The translations under genes were made by a program, and so were the position numbers. Under the pieces are notes generated by a model. That model was given only the letters and a program-made list of their open reading frames with translations. It had not been told where the DNA came from and did not search any database. Shown here piece by piece: positions 8,635-16,631 of a DNA stretch of 64,000 bases. This stretch comes from an uncultured Lachnospiraceae bacterium (lineage in GTDB: Bacteria; Bacillota; Clostridia; Lachnospirales; Lachnospiraceae), in contig CAJTVL010000001.1 in assembly GCA_910579425.1 (NCBI GenBank), positions 1 through 64,000 of the forward strand, read 5' to 3'. Numbering within the stretch: position 1 is the stretch's first letter; each line of letters starts with the position of its first letter.

Positions 8635-9930
8635 ATGACAGGTCAGGAAGAGCGTATAGACCGTCAGACGATATTTCTGGGGATCGTATGCTGGATTACC
8701 TATTTTTCCCTCTATTTGGGGCGGCTTAATTTTTCTGCCAGCATGAGTGAGATGGTTCATTTGGGAATCTGGGGGAAAGGGCAGTTGGGGAGCGTGGCGG
8801 CAGTGTTTTATCTTGCCTATGGGCTGGGGCAACTGCCAAGCGGTCTTCTGGGAGACCGCCTGCCGCCCGGAAAGCTGGTGTTCCTGGGTCTACTGGGAAC
8901 TGCATTGGCTAATAGTCTGTTCCCCGCCATGGGCAGTGTGGCGGGAATGCAGGCTGTCTGGTTTGCAAACGGATTGTTGCAGGCTCTGATCTGGCCGCCC
9001 ATGGTTCGGCTGGTCACGGATATGACCAGGGGAAAGGCTTCTGTGAACATTATTCTGCTTTTATCCTTCAGCAGTCCCGCAGGTATGCTGTGTGCCTATC
9101 TGGCCAGTGCCTTTCTGTTAAGAACCGCAAGCTGGGAACATTGCTTCTGGGGAGCGGGCATATGGCTTGCAGGCATCGCGCTATTGTGGATTGTCTCAAT
9201 CAGAAAGCTGGAGAGAGGACATGGCGGGAAAGCAGAGGAACAAAGTATCCCGAACGCTGCAAAAGAGATATGCGGAAAGAAGGCGGAAGTCGTGCAGAGG
9301 AAAGCAGCCCTTTCTGTGAGCGGCTTTTTTTCCACCGGTCTGCTTTGGCTCACTGGTGCTGCTTTTATTCATGGTATCTTAAAGGACGGTTTGACCACAT
9401 GGATCCCTACTTATTTGACGGAACAATTTTCAATCCAGCCTTTTTTATCCGTCATGCTCACTACCTTTTTGCCGGTGGTTAATCTGTCGGGGGTCTATAT
9501 CGCGGAACTTGGGAACCGGCGCATTTTTCGTAATGAGGCCGCCGCCGGGGCGGGATTTTATCTTGTGTCTCTGGCAGGGTTAGTGGGTATGATGCTGCCT
9601 GTGGGAGATTTGCTTTATGGGACAGTGGCTCTTTTTGCAATAGTAACCAGCATGATGACGGCGGTGAACACCCTGCTGATCAGTCTTCTGCCTCTGCATT
9701 TTCAGAAGGAGGGCAGAGTGGCAACGATCTCGGGAGGATTGAACGCAATTACCTATGTAGGCAGTGCCGCAGCCAGCGCGCTGTTCGGCTACACAACGGA
9801 ACATGCAGGCTGGGGCGGTACACAATTGATCTGGTGTCTGTGCGGGGCGGCGGGGATGATTTTTTGCCTTGCGGCAGTGCGGCGATGGGGCAGGCACAGA
9901 AAAGATATTTATGAGGAAAATCAGAAATAA
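8635..9930 (+). CDS. MFS transporter, organophosphate antiporter (GlpT/UhpT)-like
   Basis: About 431 residues with twelve predicted membrane spans. The opening IFLGIVCWITYFSLYLGRLNFSAS resembles the first helix of the organophosphate:phosphate antiporters (GlpT, UhpT, PgtP), in which an arginine in this position takes part in phosphate binding; the cytoplasmic motif GLLGDRLPPGKLV is the usual MFS loop 2-3 signature. A charged loop of about 45 residues separates the two six-helix bundles. Start choice is uncertain: ATG 8635 follows AAGGAAAGG at a rather long distance, while ATG 8608 and TTG 8587 have no site. Its position in the operon with the ABC system and the PHP hydrolase suggests that it moves a related substrate or a product. 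Confidence 0.85.
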   Translation: MTGQEERIDRQTIFLGIVCWITYFSLYLGRLNFSASMSEMVHLGIWGKGQLGSVAAVFYLAYGLGQLPSGLLGDRLPPGKLVFLGLLGTALANSLFPAMGSVAGMQAVWFANGLLQALIWPPMVRLVTDMTRGKASVNIILLLSFSSPAGMLCAYLASAFLLRTASWEHCFWGAGIWLAGIALLWIVSIRKLERGHGGKAEEQSIPNAAKEICGKKAEVVQRKAALSVSGFFSTGLLWLTGAAFIHGILKDGLTTWIPTYLTEQFSIQPFLSVMLTTFLPVVNLSGVYIAELGNRRIFRNEAAAGAGFYLVSLAGLVGMMLPVGDLLYGTVALFAIVTSMMTAVNTLLISLLPLHFQKEGRVATISGGLNAITYVGSAAASALFGYTTEHAGWGGTQLIWCLCGAAGMIFCLAAVRRWGRHRKDIYEENQK

Positions 9931-10000
9931 GAGAAAGAGAGGCGGGCAATGGGGTGCGTAAAAGCGTATCTTGTTGTCCTGACAAAACGGAGGTATGGAA

Positions 10001-11284
10001 ATGAAAACGGTTCTGGAATATTTTGATATTTATCCCAAGGTGTTATGTACGGAAAGGGAAGTTACGGTGACGATACAGCCTATGGGAGAGCATGTGGCAT
10101 TTGACAGGGGGGCGGATTACCAGGTGAAGCTGGTTCCCATGAACGCCACCCTGATCAATTTGCCGGGAGAGCAGTATGAGAGGATCCCGGCGAAGCCGGA
10201 AGAGGGGAAATTGAAGTTTACCTGCTGCCTGAAAAAGGAAGGGCAGTATGCTCTATTGTTGCAGAAGAAAGAAGAAAACTGGAAGGATTGCTGCGAACTG
10301 CGTCTCTATGCCCTATGCCCTGACTTTTTTAAACTCCGGCCCTACAGAGGAGATATGCATTGCCATACCTGCCGCTCCGACGGTAAGGAAGGGCCTGCCA
10401 TTGTGGCGGCGAATTACAGGAAAGCCGGCTTTGACTTTTTATCTATCACAGATCACGGACAGTATGAGCCGTCTCTGGAGGCGATCCGCGCCTATGCGGA
10501 GATCCCCATGAGTTTTTGTCTGTTCCCGGGGGAGGAGGTACATCCGCCGAAGAATAACTGTCATACCGTTCATTTTGGGGGAGCTTACAGTGTAAACGAG
10601 ATCTTCCGCAGGGATCCGGAAGGATATGAGCGGGAGGTGGATGAGCTGGCAGAGGCCCTGCACGTGCCGGAAGGGCTTAATGCCAGGGAATATGCCTCTC
10701 TGGTGTGGGTATATCAGCAGATCAGGAAAGCAGGAGGCCTGGCGATTATGGCTCACCCTTGCTGGATTCAGGAGGAGGCCTACCATATCTCCAGGGCTAT
10801 GTATCGTTATCTTCTCGCAACCCATCCTTTTGACGCCCTGGAGCTGACCTGCGGACAGTCTCTGGAGGAAAACCAGCAGCAGATCAGCCTGTGGCAGCAA
10901 ATGAGGGAGGAAGGGAACGTGGTGCCGGTGGTGGGCAGCAGTGATTCCCACGGGACGGTAAATTCTCAGTGGTTTGGCCTGTCCAAGATGATTGTACTCA
11001 GCGAGGAATGCAGCAAGGATGCCATTATGGAGGCAGTGAAATCCCGACAGGTGGTGGTATTGGAGCAATACCATGGGGAGGCTCTTCCCAGGGTATACGG
11101 AGAAAATCGAGCTCTGGAATTCGTGTTGTTTTTGCTTACGGAATTTATGCCGTTACATGACGAACTGTGTTTTGAGGAAGGGCGGCTGATGAAAGCGTAT
11201 GCCTGCGGCGACCGGCAGGCAGGAGAAGAGCTGCGTCGGATCGGCAAGCGCACGGAGGCGCTGTTTGAAAAATATTGGGCATAG
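10001..11284 (+). CDS. PHP-domain metallohydrolase (CehA/McbA-like)
   Basis: A 427-residue protein with an N-terminal beta-rich domain (to about residue 115) followed by a PHP phosphoesterase domain. The PHP metal-binding motifs are present in order: RGDMHCHTCRSDG, ITDHGQY, PGEEVH, IMAHPCW and GSSDSHG. PHP enzymes hydrolyse phosphoesters with a trinuclear metal centre, and CehA/McbA-type members cleave carbamates or esters. ATG 10001 is preferred because GGAGG lies seven bases upstream; ATG 9995 is only one base from that site. It closes the operon of ABC transporter, MFS carrier and hydrolase, which fits an intracellular phosphodiesterase acting on an imported compound. The exact substrate is not deducible. 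Confidence 0.85.
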   Translation: MKTVLEYFDIYPKVLCTEREVTVTIQPMGEHVAFDRGADYQVKLVPMNATLINLPGEQYERIPAKPEEGKLKFTCCLKKEGQYALLLQKKEENWKDCCELRLYALCPDFFKLRPYRGDMHCHTCRSDGKEGPAIVAANYRKAGFDFLSITDHGQYEPSLEAIRAYAEIPMSFCLFPGEEVHPPKNNCHTVHFGGAYSVNEIFRRDPEGYEREVDELAEALHVPEGLNAREYASLVWVYQQIRKAGGLAIMAHPCWIQEEAYHISRAMYRYLLATHPFDALELTCGQSLEENQQQISLWQQMREEGNVVPVVGSSDSHGTVNSQWFGLSKMIVLSEECSKDAIMEAVKSRQVVVLEQYHGEALPRVYGENRALEFVLFLLTEFMPLHDELCFEEGRLMKAYACGDRQAGEELRRIGKRTEALFEKYWA

Positions 11285-11350
11285 AGAAGAGTAATTTATG
11301 GACACTGTTGCCGTGACGGGGGAGATGCGATTTGGTAACCGCAAAAGAGA

Positions 11351-11379
11351 TTGATATTGTGCGCTCTATGGAATATAAT
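11351..11379 (+). promoter_or_regulatory. Strong sigma-A promoter in front of a decayed gene
   Basis: TTGATA (11351-11356) and a perfect TATAAT (11374-11379) are separated by 17 bases, followed 41 bases later by the ATG of the broken regulator gene with its own AGGAGTGAG site. Confidence 0.6.
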
Positions 11380-11420
11380 AGGAGAGTAAAGACGAGGCGT
11401 AATTGTCAGGAGTGAGTTTG

Positions 11421-12101
11421 ATGGCGGAAAACCCAAATATTGAATATAGAGAATCATGGAAGGATGAATATCTCAAATGGATATGCGGTTAAACAACAGT
11501 TAAGGGGAAATGCATTTACGAATTTTCTCATGGCAAAGACCGGGATGAAGTGGGATGCGGCAACTGTGTCCAATATCTCTGTTTTGGATTTGTATAAGGA
11601 GGGCTTTGATATTTTTAAGAGAGAAGCGCTTCGCAGTGGTCGCATGTCAAAAGAAGATTTGGACATTTCAAACGAAGAATTGTTGGAAAAACTGGATTTA
11701 GTTGCAGACGGCAAATTGAAACGTGCCGGAGCGTTATGCTTTTACAGGTATCCTGAAAAAGTGATTGGAGGATGCTATGTGAAAATCGGGAAATTGTCCC
11801 GGTTCAGATCCGTATAGAAGAGGATGTTATGTTCGTCAGCAACTGTAGCATGCTTCCTTTTGGGTGGACAGCAAAAACTCTTTTAGGCTCTCATACTTCA
11901 AAGCCTTATAATCCGGATATTGCCAGAGTGTTCTATCGTGCAGGATATATTGAGAGCTGGGGACGTGGGATTCAAAAAATTTGCGATGCCTGCAAAAAAT
12001 TAGGCGCTGAAGAACCGGAATATATTGTCAAAAAAAGATTAGAACGTGTAGGTGGAAAGCGTTACGGTTACTGGAAGATTAATGAGCAATTAAAACAATG
12101 A
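11421..12101 (+). pseudogene. Decayed AlbA_2-type ATP-binding transcriptional regulator
   Basis: Pieces of a roughly 450-500 residue AlbA_2/HATPase_c_4 regulator remain in order. The start ATG (11421) gives MAENPNIEYRESWKDEYLKW, the usual family N-terminus, and runs into TAA at 11490-11492 where FANAxGG should follow. Around 11500-11790 a different frame encodes the middle part (FLMAKTGMKWD, DISNEELLEKLDLV, KRAGALCF, CYVKIGK). From about 11785 another frame resumes at VPVQIRIEEDVMFVSNCS and covers the late HATPase-like signature HTSKPYNPDIARVF, AGYIESWGRGIQKI. At least two internal deletions (the DNA-binding half and the segment between KIG and PVQIRI) plus frame changes are needed to explain this. 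An intact member of the same superfamily lies at 59913-61562. The gene's promoter and ribosome site are intact. Confidence 0.8.
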
Positions 12102-12127
12102 AAACTCTTAATTGGGGGAACGGAAAA

Positions 12128-12994
12128 ATGTCCGTATACACAACAGAAAAAATCAGCGATCATGATTTTAAGATTTATCATGCAATATATAGCCAGGAAA
12201 ATATTTTTATGAGTTACGATTGGAAGGAACGCGTGGAGTTGTCTGAGCCGGACGGCTGCGGATTTTTGTTGGCGAAAGATGGCATCGCTGTTGGCGGAGC
12301 CATTTACCGGGATAATCATGTAACATGCCCTTTTTTGATTGCTCCTTTCTGTGATAAATATGAGTTTTGGAACGAATTGCTGAGGCTTTGGAAGGTGCGG
12401 GACGACAAGCTGTTTCTTGATTTTATACCGGAGAGCTATTGTGAGCCCTTAGAAAAGGCAGGTGCCCAAAAAAAGCGTGGGCAGTGCAGGATGCTGCGTC
12501 CCACAACAAAAGAGAATGTTTTGTTAAATAAAGACTATTACTTTTCCACCCCTGCTACGGCAGATCAGGAAGAGATTATAGAGGTAGTTTATGAATCACA
12601 CTTGCATGGATATACATCTACGGTAACCGGGCTGCCGGACAGGGAAGAAGTGGGAATCGCGGTTAATCGCCGCTTCGCCGCATTTTCAGAGACGGATACA
12701 TTGGACTTCGGCACGATTGTCAAGAACCGTGAGGATCATAAAATAGCAGCTGTGTGTCTGGCGGGGATATATCCCGGTGCATGTAATGACTTTTCCACAA
12801 TCCATCAGGTGTCCGTATTGCCCCAGCACCGCCAAAAGGGCGTGGCGGAAGCTATGATACGCAACACGATCAATACGGCATGGAAACGATCACCTGCCAT
12901 ATCATTAGGGGTAATGACAGGTAATCCGGCTAAGAAACTGTACTCTAAAATAGGGTTTATTTCCGGGATGGAGTATAATGACTATGTATTTTGA
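12128..12994 (+). CDS. GNAT family N-acetyltransferase
   Basis: A protein of about 288 residues. The C-terminal half is a GNAT fold: the acetyl-CoA pyrophosphate loop is HQVSVLPQHRQKGVAEAMI (R-x-x-G-x-A form), followed by the typical late strand LGVMTGNPAKKLYSKIGFI. The N-terminal half looks like a second, degenerate GNAT-like module (FLLAKDGIAVGGAIYRDN). ATG 12128 was chosen because GGGGGAA stands upstream; ATG 12098 overlaps the remains of the broken regulator. The acyl acceptor is unknown. It lies in the accessory stretch between two conserved blocks. Confidence 0.8.
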   Translation: MSVYTTEKISDHDFKIYHAIYSQENIFMSYDWKERVELSEPDGCGFLLAKDGIAVGGAIYRDNHVTCPFLIAPFCDKYEFWNELLRLWKVRDDKLFLDFIPESYCEPLEKAGAQKKRGQCRMLRPTTKENVLLNKDYYFSTPATADQEEIIEVVYESHLHGYTSTVTGLPDREEVGIAVNRRFAAFSETDTLDFGTIVKNREDHKIAAVCLAGIYPGACNDFSTIHQVSVLPQHRQKGVAEAMIRNTINTAWKRSPAISLGVMTGNPAKKLYSKIGFISGMEYNDYVF

Positions 12995-13021
12995 CAGTGC
13001 AGGAACCGGACTTCAGATGAA

Positions 13022-13063
13022 TGGGGAGATTATGAGGCTGGCTTGATCAGCGTCGCCTCCCCA
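13022..13063. terminator. Hairpin between convergent GNAT and HAD genes
   Basis: TGGGGAG (13022-13028) pairs with CTCCCCA (13057-13063), with an alternative inner GAGGC/GCCTC stem. It sits in the 80-base gap between the two convergent genes; no strong T-run on either side. Confidence 0.4.
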
Positions 13064-13075
13064 ATACATTATTTT

Positions 13076-13750
13076 TCATTCCAACACTTGCGGCAATTCA
13101 TATAAATTGTCAATACTTTCATCACCCTTCTCTGTACGTTGAATCCGAATAAATTTGCAATTAGCATTCATCGCAGTTCTTCTATCCTTTTCTTCATCTC
13201 CAATAAAAATTAATTCTGTGATTGGAGTGGAAAATTTTTCGGAAATCATTTGTAATCCTTTGCAGTTTGGCTTCCTGTATCCTGCAACAGAAGACGAAAC
13301 GTAATAATCAAAATAGACCAGCAGCTCTGAGATGTCCCGCCTGAAAATTTCATCAGGCATTGCACTGGGTAAGTCGGTCAATGCCGCTATTGCATAACCT
13401 TTTTCCCTGAGTTTTTGCAACACATGAATTGATTCTGGATAAATTTCTGCTTTTAACTGTAATCCGCTCCAAAAAGTTTCTATACAGCTTTGAATAGGAA
13501 TATCTATATGCCAGGGTTCTAATACTTTTGTAAAAATGTACTCTGCTGAATACTCAACCTCTCTGTAGTTAATTCTCGGATTAAATTCCTTTAGCATTTG
13601 AAACGATTTTTCGACTGTTTCCTGGGAGATATGATACTTGTATTTTCGAATAATTTTTTCAAATCCCTCATAATAAAAATTTTCCCATGAATGAGGCATT
13701 CCTGCATACTGCATTAATGTTCCGCCCAGGTCAAAAACTACGACTTTCAA
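13076..13750 (-). CDS. HAD superfamily hydrolase
   Basis: About 224 residues (TTG start at 13750 after GGGAAGGGAGA; an in-frame TTG at 13795 has no ribosome site). Motif I is VVVFDLGGTL, motif II AALTDLPS, the conserved lysine is in YRKPNCKGLQ and motif IV is IFIGDEEKDRRTAMNANC. The fold and helical cap place it with the phosphoglycolate-phosphatase/haloacid-dehalogenase subfamily. Motif I lacks the second aspartate of DxD (it reads D-L-G), which acts as acid/base in most HAD phosphatases, so a phosphatase role is not assured. It lies about 80 bases downstream of the ATPase-like gene and is probably co-transcribed. Its AT-rich composition differs from the flanking conserved genes. Confidence 0.75.
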   Translation of the reverse strand: MKVVVFDLGGTLMQYAGMPHSWENFYYEGFEKIIRKYKYHISQETVEKSFQMLKEFNPRINYREVEYSAEYIFTKVLEPWHIDIPIQSCIETFWSGLQLKAEIYPESIHVLQKLREKGYAIAALTDLPSAMPDEIFRRDISELLVYFDYYVSSSVAGYRKPNCKGLQMISEKFSTPITELIFIGDEEKDRRTAMNANCKFIRIQRTEKGDESIDNLYELPQVLE

Positions 13751-13828
13751 AATTGTTACGTCTCCCTTCCCCAGTTTATCCAGGTAATATTCCAACTGAC
13801 GAAATATTCCGGTAAACCCGGTCGCCTG

Positions 13829-15526
13829 TTATTCAGACACAACCCGGCAGCGTTTTTTGTAGCATGCAATCCCATATCTGAGGATGGTGCGCATACCGTC
13901 ATCCAGTAATTCCTCTGCATAGTTCTTATCGCGGATTTGCCGGAGCGCTTCTTTGCATGCAGCGTCGAAGCCGGCATTTTCAGCGTACTTTAATTCTATA
14001 AGGATACCAAGTTCTTTTTCCTCATTTTTTATACTGATGTCGCTGTAACCCTCGCCGGATTCAGCGTTAGATTTAACAATCCACCCATCCATACAGGCAA
14101 AAAGTCCTAATAAGATGCCGTGATAGAAATTTTCTTTCATTTCCTTTCTGGCGTTCGTATCCCGAATGCTGATGGTGCTGCGCAGGTAAGAATTAAACCC
14201 TTCTTCTATGGCGGCCGTGTTATTTTCTTCAAAGGCCCGGCAGAAGTTTTCCAGTTTGTGCAGGTCTTTGTGGGTTTCCTCCTGAAACCACATACGTATC
14301 TGTTGCGTAAAAATCCACTGTATTTCCCTGTTAGGGATAACAAGCTCAGTCAGCCCTCTTTCATCCTCGCCTCGCTGGGTCAGATAACCAGTGGTAAAAA
14401 GGATGCTCCAGAGGTTTTCGATGCCAGAGTCCAGATCCCGGTAGGTCAGCTCCTGACGGATTGCCTTTTTGATACTGCCGCCGTTGATCAACAGTTCGAT
14501 CTCATCTCTGACGACTGAGTTTGCCTGCCTGATAAAGCTTCTGATAATATCATTGCTGCTGGTATTTACCCAGTAATTCTGAGGTCTGGAGACGCTTTTG
14601 TCACGCAGGCCGTCACAATAGTTGATGACATCCCATGGACAGTATACTTCTAAATTGCCGAAACGGTAGCCATCGTACCATTCCCTGACAGAATCGTACT
14701 GCGCCGTAAAACCATAATAAGCAAGCATTTTCTGGACTTCCGCATCAACAAAACCGAAATATTCATTATATCGCACGTCTTTTATAGTATATACGTTAAA
14801 GTTGTTTAGTCCGGTGAAAACACTTTCTTTGGATATTCTGAGACATCCTGTGAGGAGTGCAAAGTACAGGCTGTCATTTGTTTTCAAGGCTTTTCCAAAC
14901 AGTCTTCCGATCAGGCTGACCATTTTATCATAGTATCCGGACTGATATGCTTTATCGAGGGGAACATCGTATTCGTCGATCAGTATGATTACATTCTGTC
15001 CATAATGCCTTTGCAAAAGCTGGGACAGGATAAAAAGGCTCTCCGTCAAAAGATCGTCCGACATGGAAAAGATACCGGAATCATCCAGAGAAATAATCTG
15101 TCTGTATTGTTGCCGCTGGGTTTCTGACAGACGTTCACTCTTTGCAAGAAACTCAAACTGCAAGGCTTCATGTCCGATCAGGGAACACATTTTACTGCGG
15201 GCAGAGGTAAAACTGCTTCCGGTGACATCCTTTAAACTGATAGAGATGACGGGAAATTTCCCCATATACTTATCACAGAGTTCTTTTTCCTTTGAAATTT
15301 CCAGGCCATCAAAAAGCATCCGGTCACATCCGATTTCAAAAAAATGTTTCAGCATACTGATATTCAGGGTTTTGCCAAAACGTCTTGGGCGTGTGAAGAG
15401 CTTTACTTTTCCCCAGTTTTCCAAAAGCGTTTTGATAAAAAGTGTTTTATCTACATAATACAATCCCATGGTACGTATTTCGCCAAAATTTTCCACACCC
15501 ACGGGAAGAGAGGTTTTAACTGCCAT
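13829..15526 (-). CDS. AAA-ATPase-like protein with C-terminal PD-(D/E)XK nuclease domain
   Basis: About 565 residues. The N-terminal AAA-ATPase-like domain begins SLPVGVENFGEIRTMGLYYVDKT, has the Walker A variant LFTRPRRFGKTLN and the Walker B IILIDEYDVPL. The C-terminal DUF1703-type nuclease domain retains YSDISIKN and the E-x-K of GILIELKYAEN. Such proteins are numerous in gut Bacteroidota and Clostridia; their function is not established, with defence or mobile-element roles suggested. ATG 15526 (or the adjacent ATG 15529) follows AAAGGAG; the longer frame to 15565 has no site. A truncated homolog lies at 17940-18905. Confidence 0.85.
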   Translation of the reverse strand: MAVKTSLPVGVENFGEIRTMGLYYVDKTLFIKTLLENWGKVKLFTRPRRFGKTLNISMLKHFFEIGCDRMLFDGLEISKEKELCDKYMGKFPVISISLKDVTGSSFTSARSKMCSLIGHEALQFEFLAKSERLSETQRQQYRQIISLDDSGIFSMSDDLLTESLFILSQLLQRHYGQNVIILIDEYDVPLDKAYQSGYYDKMVSLIGRLFGKALKTNDSLYFALLTGCLRISKESVFTGLNNFNVYTIKDVRYNEYFGFVDAEVQKMLAYYGFTAQYDSVREWYDGYRFGNLEVYCPWDVINYCDGLRDKSVSRPQNYWVNTSSNDIIRSFIRQANSVVRDEIELLINGGSIKKAIRQELTYRDLDSGIENLWSILFTTGYLTQRGEDERGLTELVIPNREIQWIFTQQIRMWFQEETHKDLHKLENFCRAFEENNTAAIEEGFNSYLRSTISIRDTNARKEMKENFYHGILLGLFACMDGWIVKSNAESGEGYSDISIKNEEKELGILIELKYAENAGFDAACKEALRQIRDKNYAEELLDDGMRTILRYGIACYKKRCRVVSE

Positions 15527-15611
15527 CATAAAACTCCTTTCTTTGAAAAAGCGCCGCATCTTCACTTGTCGGAAAATCCCAACCCCTTAGTAAATCAGGG
15601 CCTGCCACTTT

Positions 15612-16391
15612 CTAAGATGAAATAAACATTCCATATTCTTTCGGTACATTTAGAATTCCGTTTGTTGTATTTTCCGCCAGAATATCTTTTATTACCTGTT
15701 TCGGTACATTTTTCAATGAAGTCATACTGGGAAGGGAGCAGATATATTCCACCATATCATCAATATTAGTAACGGCCAGTGAATCTATATATTCTAATTT
15801 TTCAACTCTTGAAAAAAATTTACTTAAAATTTCATTTCCATTTTGAAGGGTAAAGCTCTTATTTATGTTATCTTCAACACCGTATGCAGAAAGAATATTC
15901 GAGAGATAAGCTATGATTCCATTCTCTCCATATGTGGCACAATAAAAGTGACCACCTCTTTTTAAAACCCGCCGTACCTGCGCCAACCCTTTATCTAAAT
16001 CAGACACATGGTAAAGCATCATATTTGCAATGACAACATCAAATACCTCATTTTCATAAGGAAGCTCCTGAATATCTAAAACCCTGTATTCAAGATTATC
16101 ATAATGTCCGATCCTGTCCTTTGCGGCTGCTAACATTCCTTCTGAAAAATCAGAAAGTATTAACTTCGAACAGTTACCAATTAAAGACTCCCTGTTCTTC
16201 CAAATATCTCCGGTTCCGCAGCCAATCTCCAACACTTTAGCCCCTTGATCAATTCTGTAATTAGAAACTATCCAGTTTCCAAACCCCATTTTATTCGTTG
16301 AATACTTATCATGAATTGACATTCTTGTTTTTAAATGATCCGCGGTAGCATATTGCTGTTTTACAATTGATATATCATTTGTCCTGCTCAT
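15612..16391 (-). CDS. Class I SAM-dependent methyltransferase
   Basis: About 259 residues. SAM-binding motif I is KVLEIGCGTGDIW, the acidic loop at the end of strand 2 is LILSDFSEGML, motif II/III region reads VLDIQELPYENEVFDVVIANMMLYHV and the late motif is VLKRGGHFYCATYG. This is the UbiE/Methyltransf_11 group of small-molecule methyltransferases. The start was set at ATG 16391 because GAGGT lies upstream and because the likely promoter (16460-16468) is inside the longer frame that begins at 16469, so that frame cannot be the product. Substrate unknown; the gene is AT-rich and lies in the accessory stretch. Confidence 0.82.
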   Translation of the reverse strand: MSRTNDISIVKQQYATADHLKTRMSIHDKYSTNKMGFGNWIVSNYRIDQGAKVLEIGCGTGDIWKNRESLIGNCSKLILSDFSEGMLAAAKDRIGHYDNLEYRVLDIQELPYENEVFDVVIANMMLYHVSDLDKGLAQVRRVLKRGGHFYCATYGENGIIAYLSNILSAYGVEDNINKSFTLQNGNEILSKFFSRVEKLEYIDSLAVTNIDDMVEYICSLPSMTSLKNVPKQVIKDILAENTTNGILNVPKEYGMFISS

Positions 16392-16413
16392 AATTAACCT
16401 CATGCCGTGGTGG

Positions 16414-16433
16414 TGCGCCGCGTCAGCGGCGCA
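16414..16433 (-). promoter_or_regulatory. Perfect GC hairpin in the methyltransferase leader
   Basis: TGCGCCGC (16414-16421) and GCGGCGCA (16426-16433) form a perfect 8-base stem with a GTCA loop. It lies between the predicted transcription start (about 16453, minus strand) and the ribosome site of the methyltransferase, so it would be in the 5' leader. Confidence 0.55.
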
Positions 16434-16459
16434 TGTAAGTTTTAGAACTATAATTGGTA

Positions 16460-16468
16460 AGTATAGCA
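16460..16468 (-). promoter_or_regulatory. Extended -10 promoter of the methyltransferase
   Basis: Minus strand TGCTATACT, an extended -10 (TGn-TATACT). The same nine bases occur on the plus strand at 16577-16585 for the divergent gene. Confidence 0.5.
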
Positions 16469-16576
16469 TATTTTCGGCGGAGCATACAGAAAAAAATACG
16501 TGTTTGAAAAAGCATTCTTGGGGAAGTATTTCAAGAGGTTTTGTTGTTCAAGATCATAGACTCCGGCCTCTGTCTA

Positions 16577-16585
16577 TGCTATACT
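16577..16585 (+). promoter_or_regulatory. Extended -10 promoter of the helical-repeat gene
   Basis: TGCTATACT, an extended -10, 46 bases before the chosen ATG at 16632; no convincing -35 is seen, as allowed for extended -10 promoters. Confidence 0.5.
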
Positions 16586-16631
16586 GAACGGTATGAGATA
16601 CAGGGCGCGACAGCCCAGGAGAGATATATTC

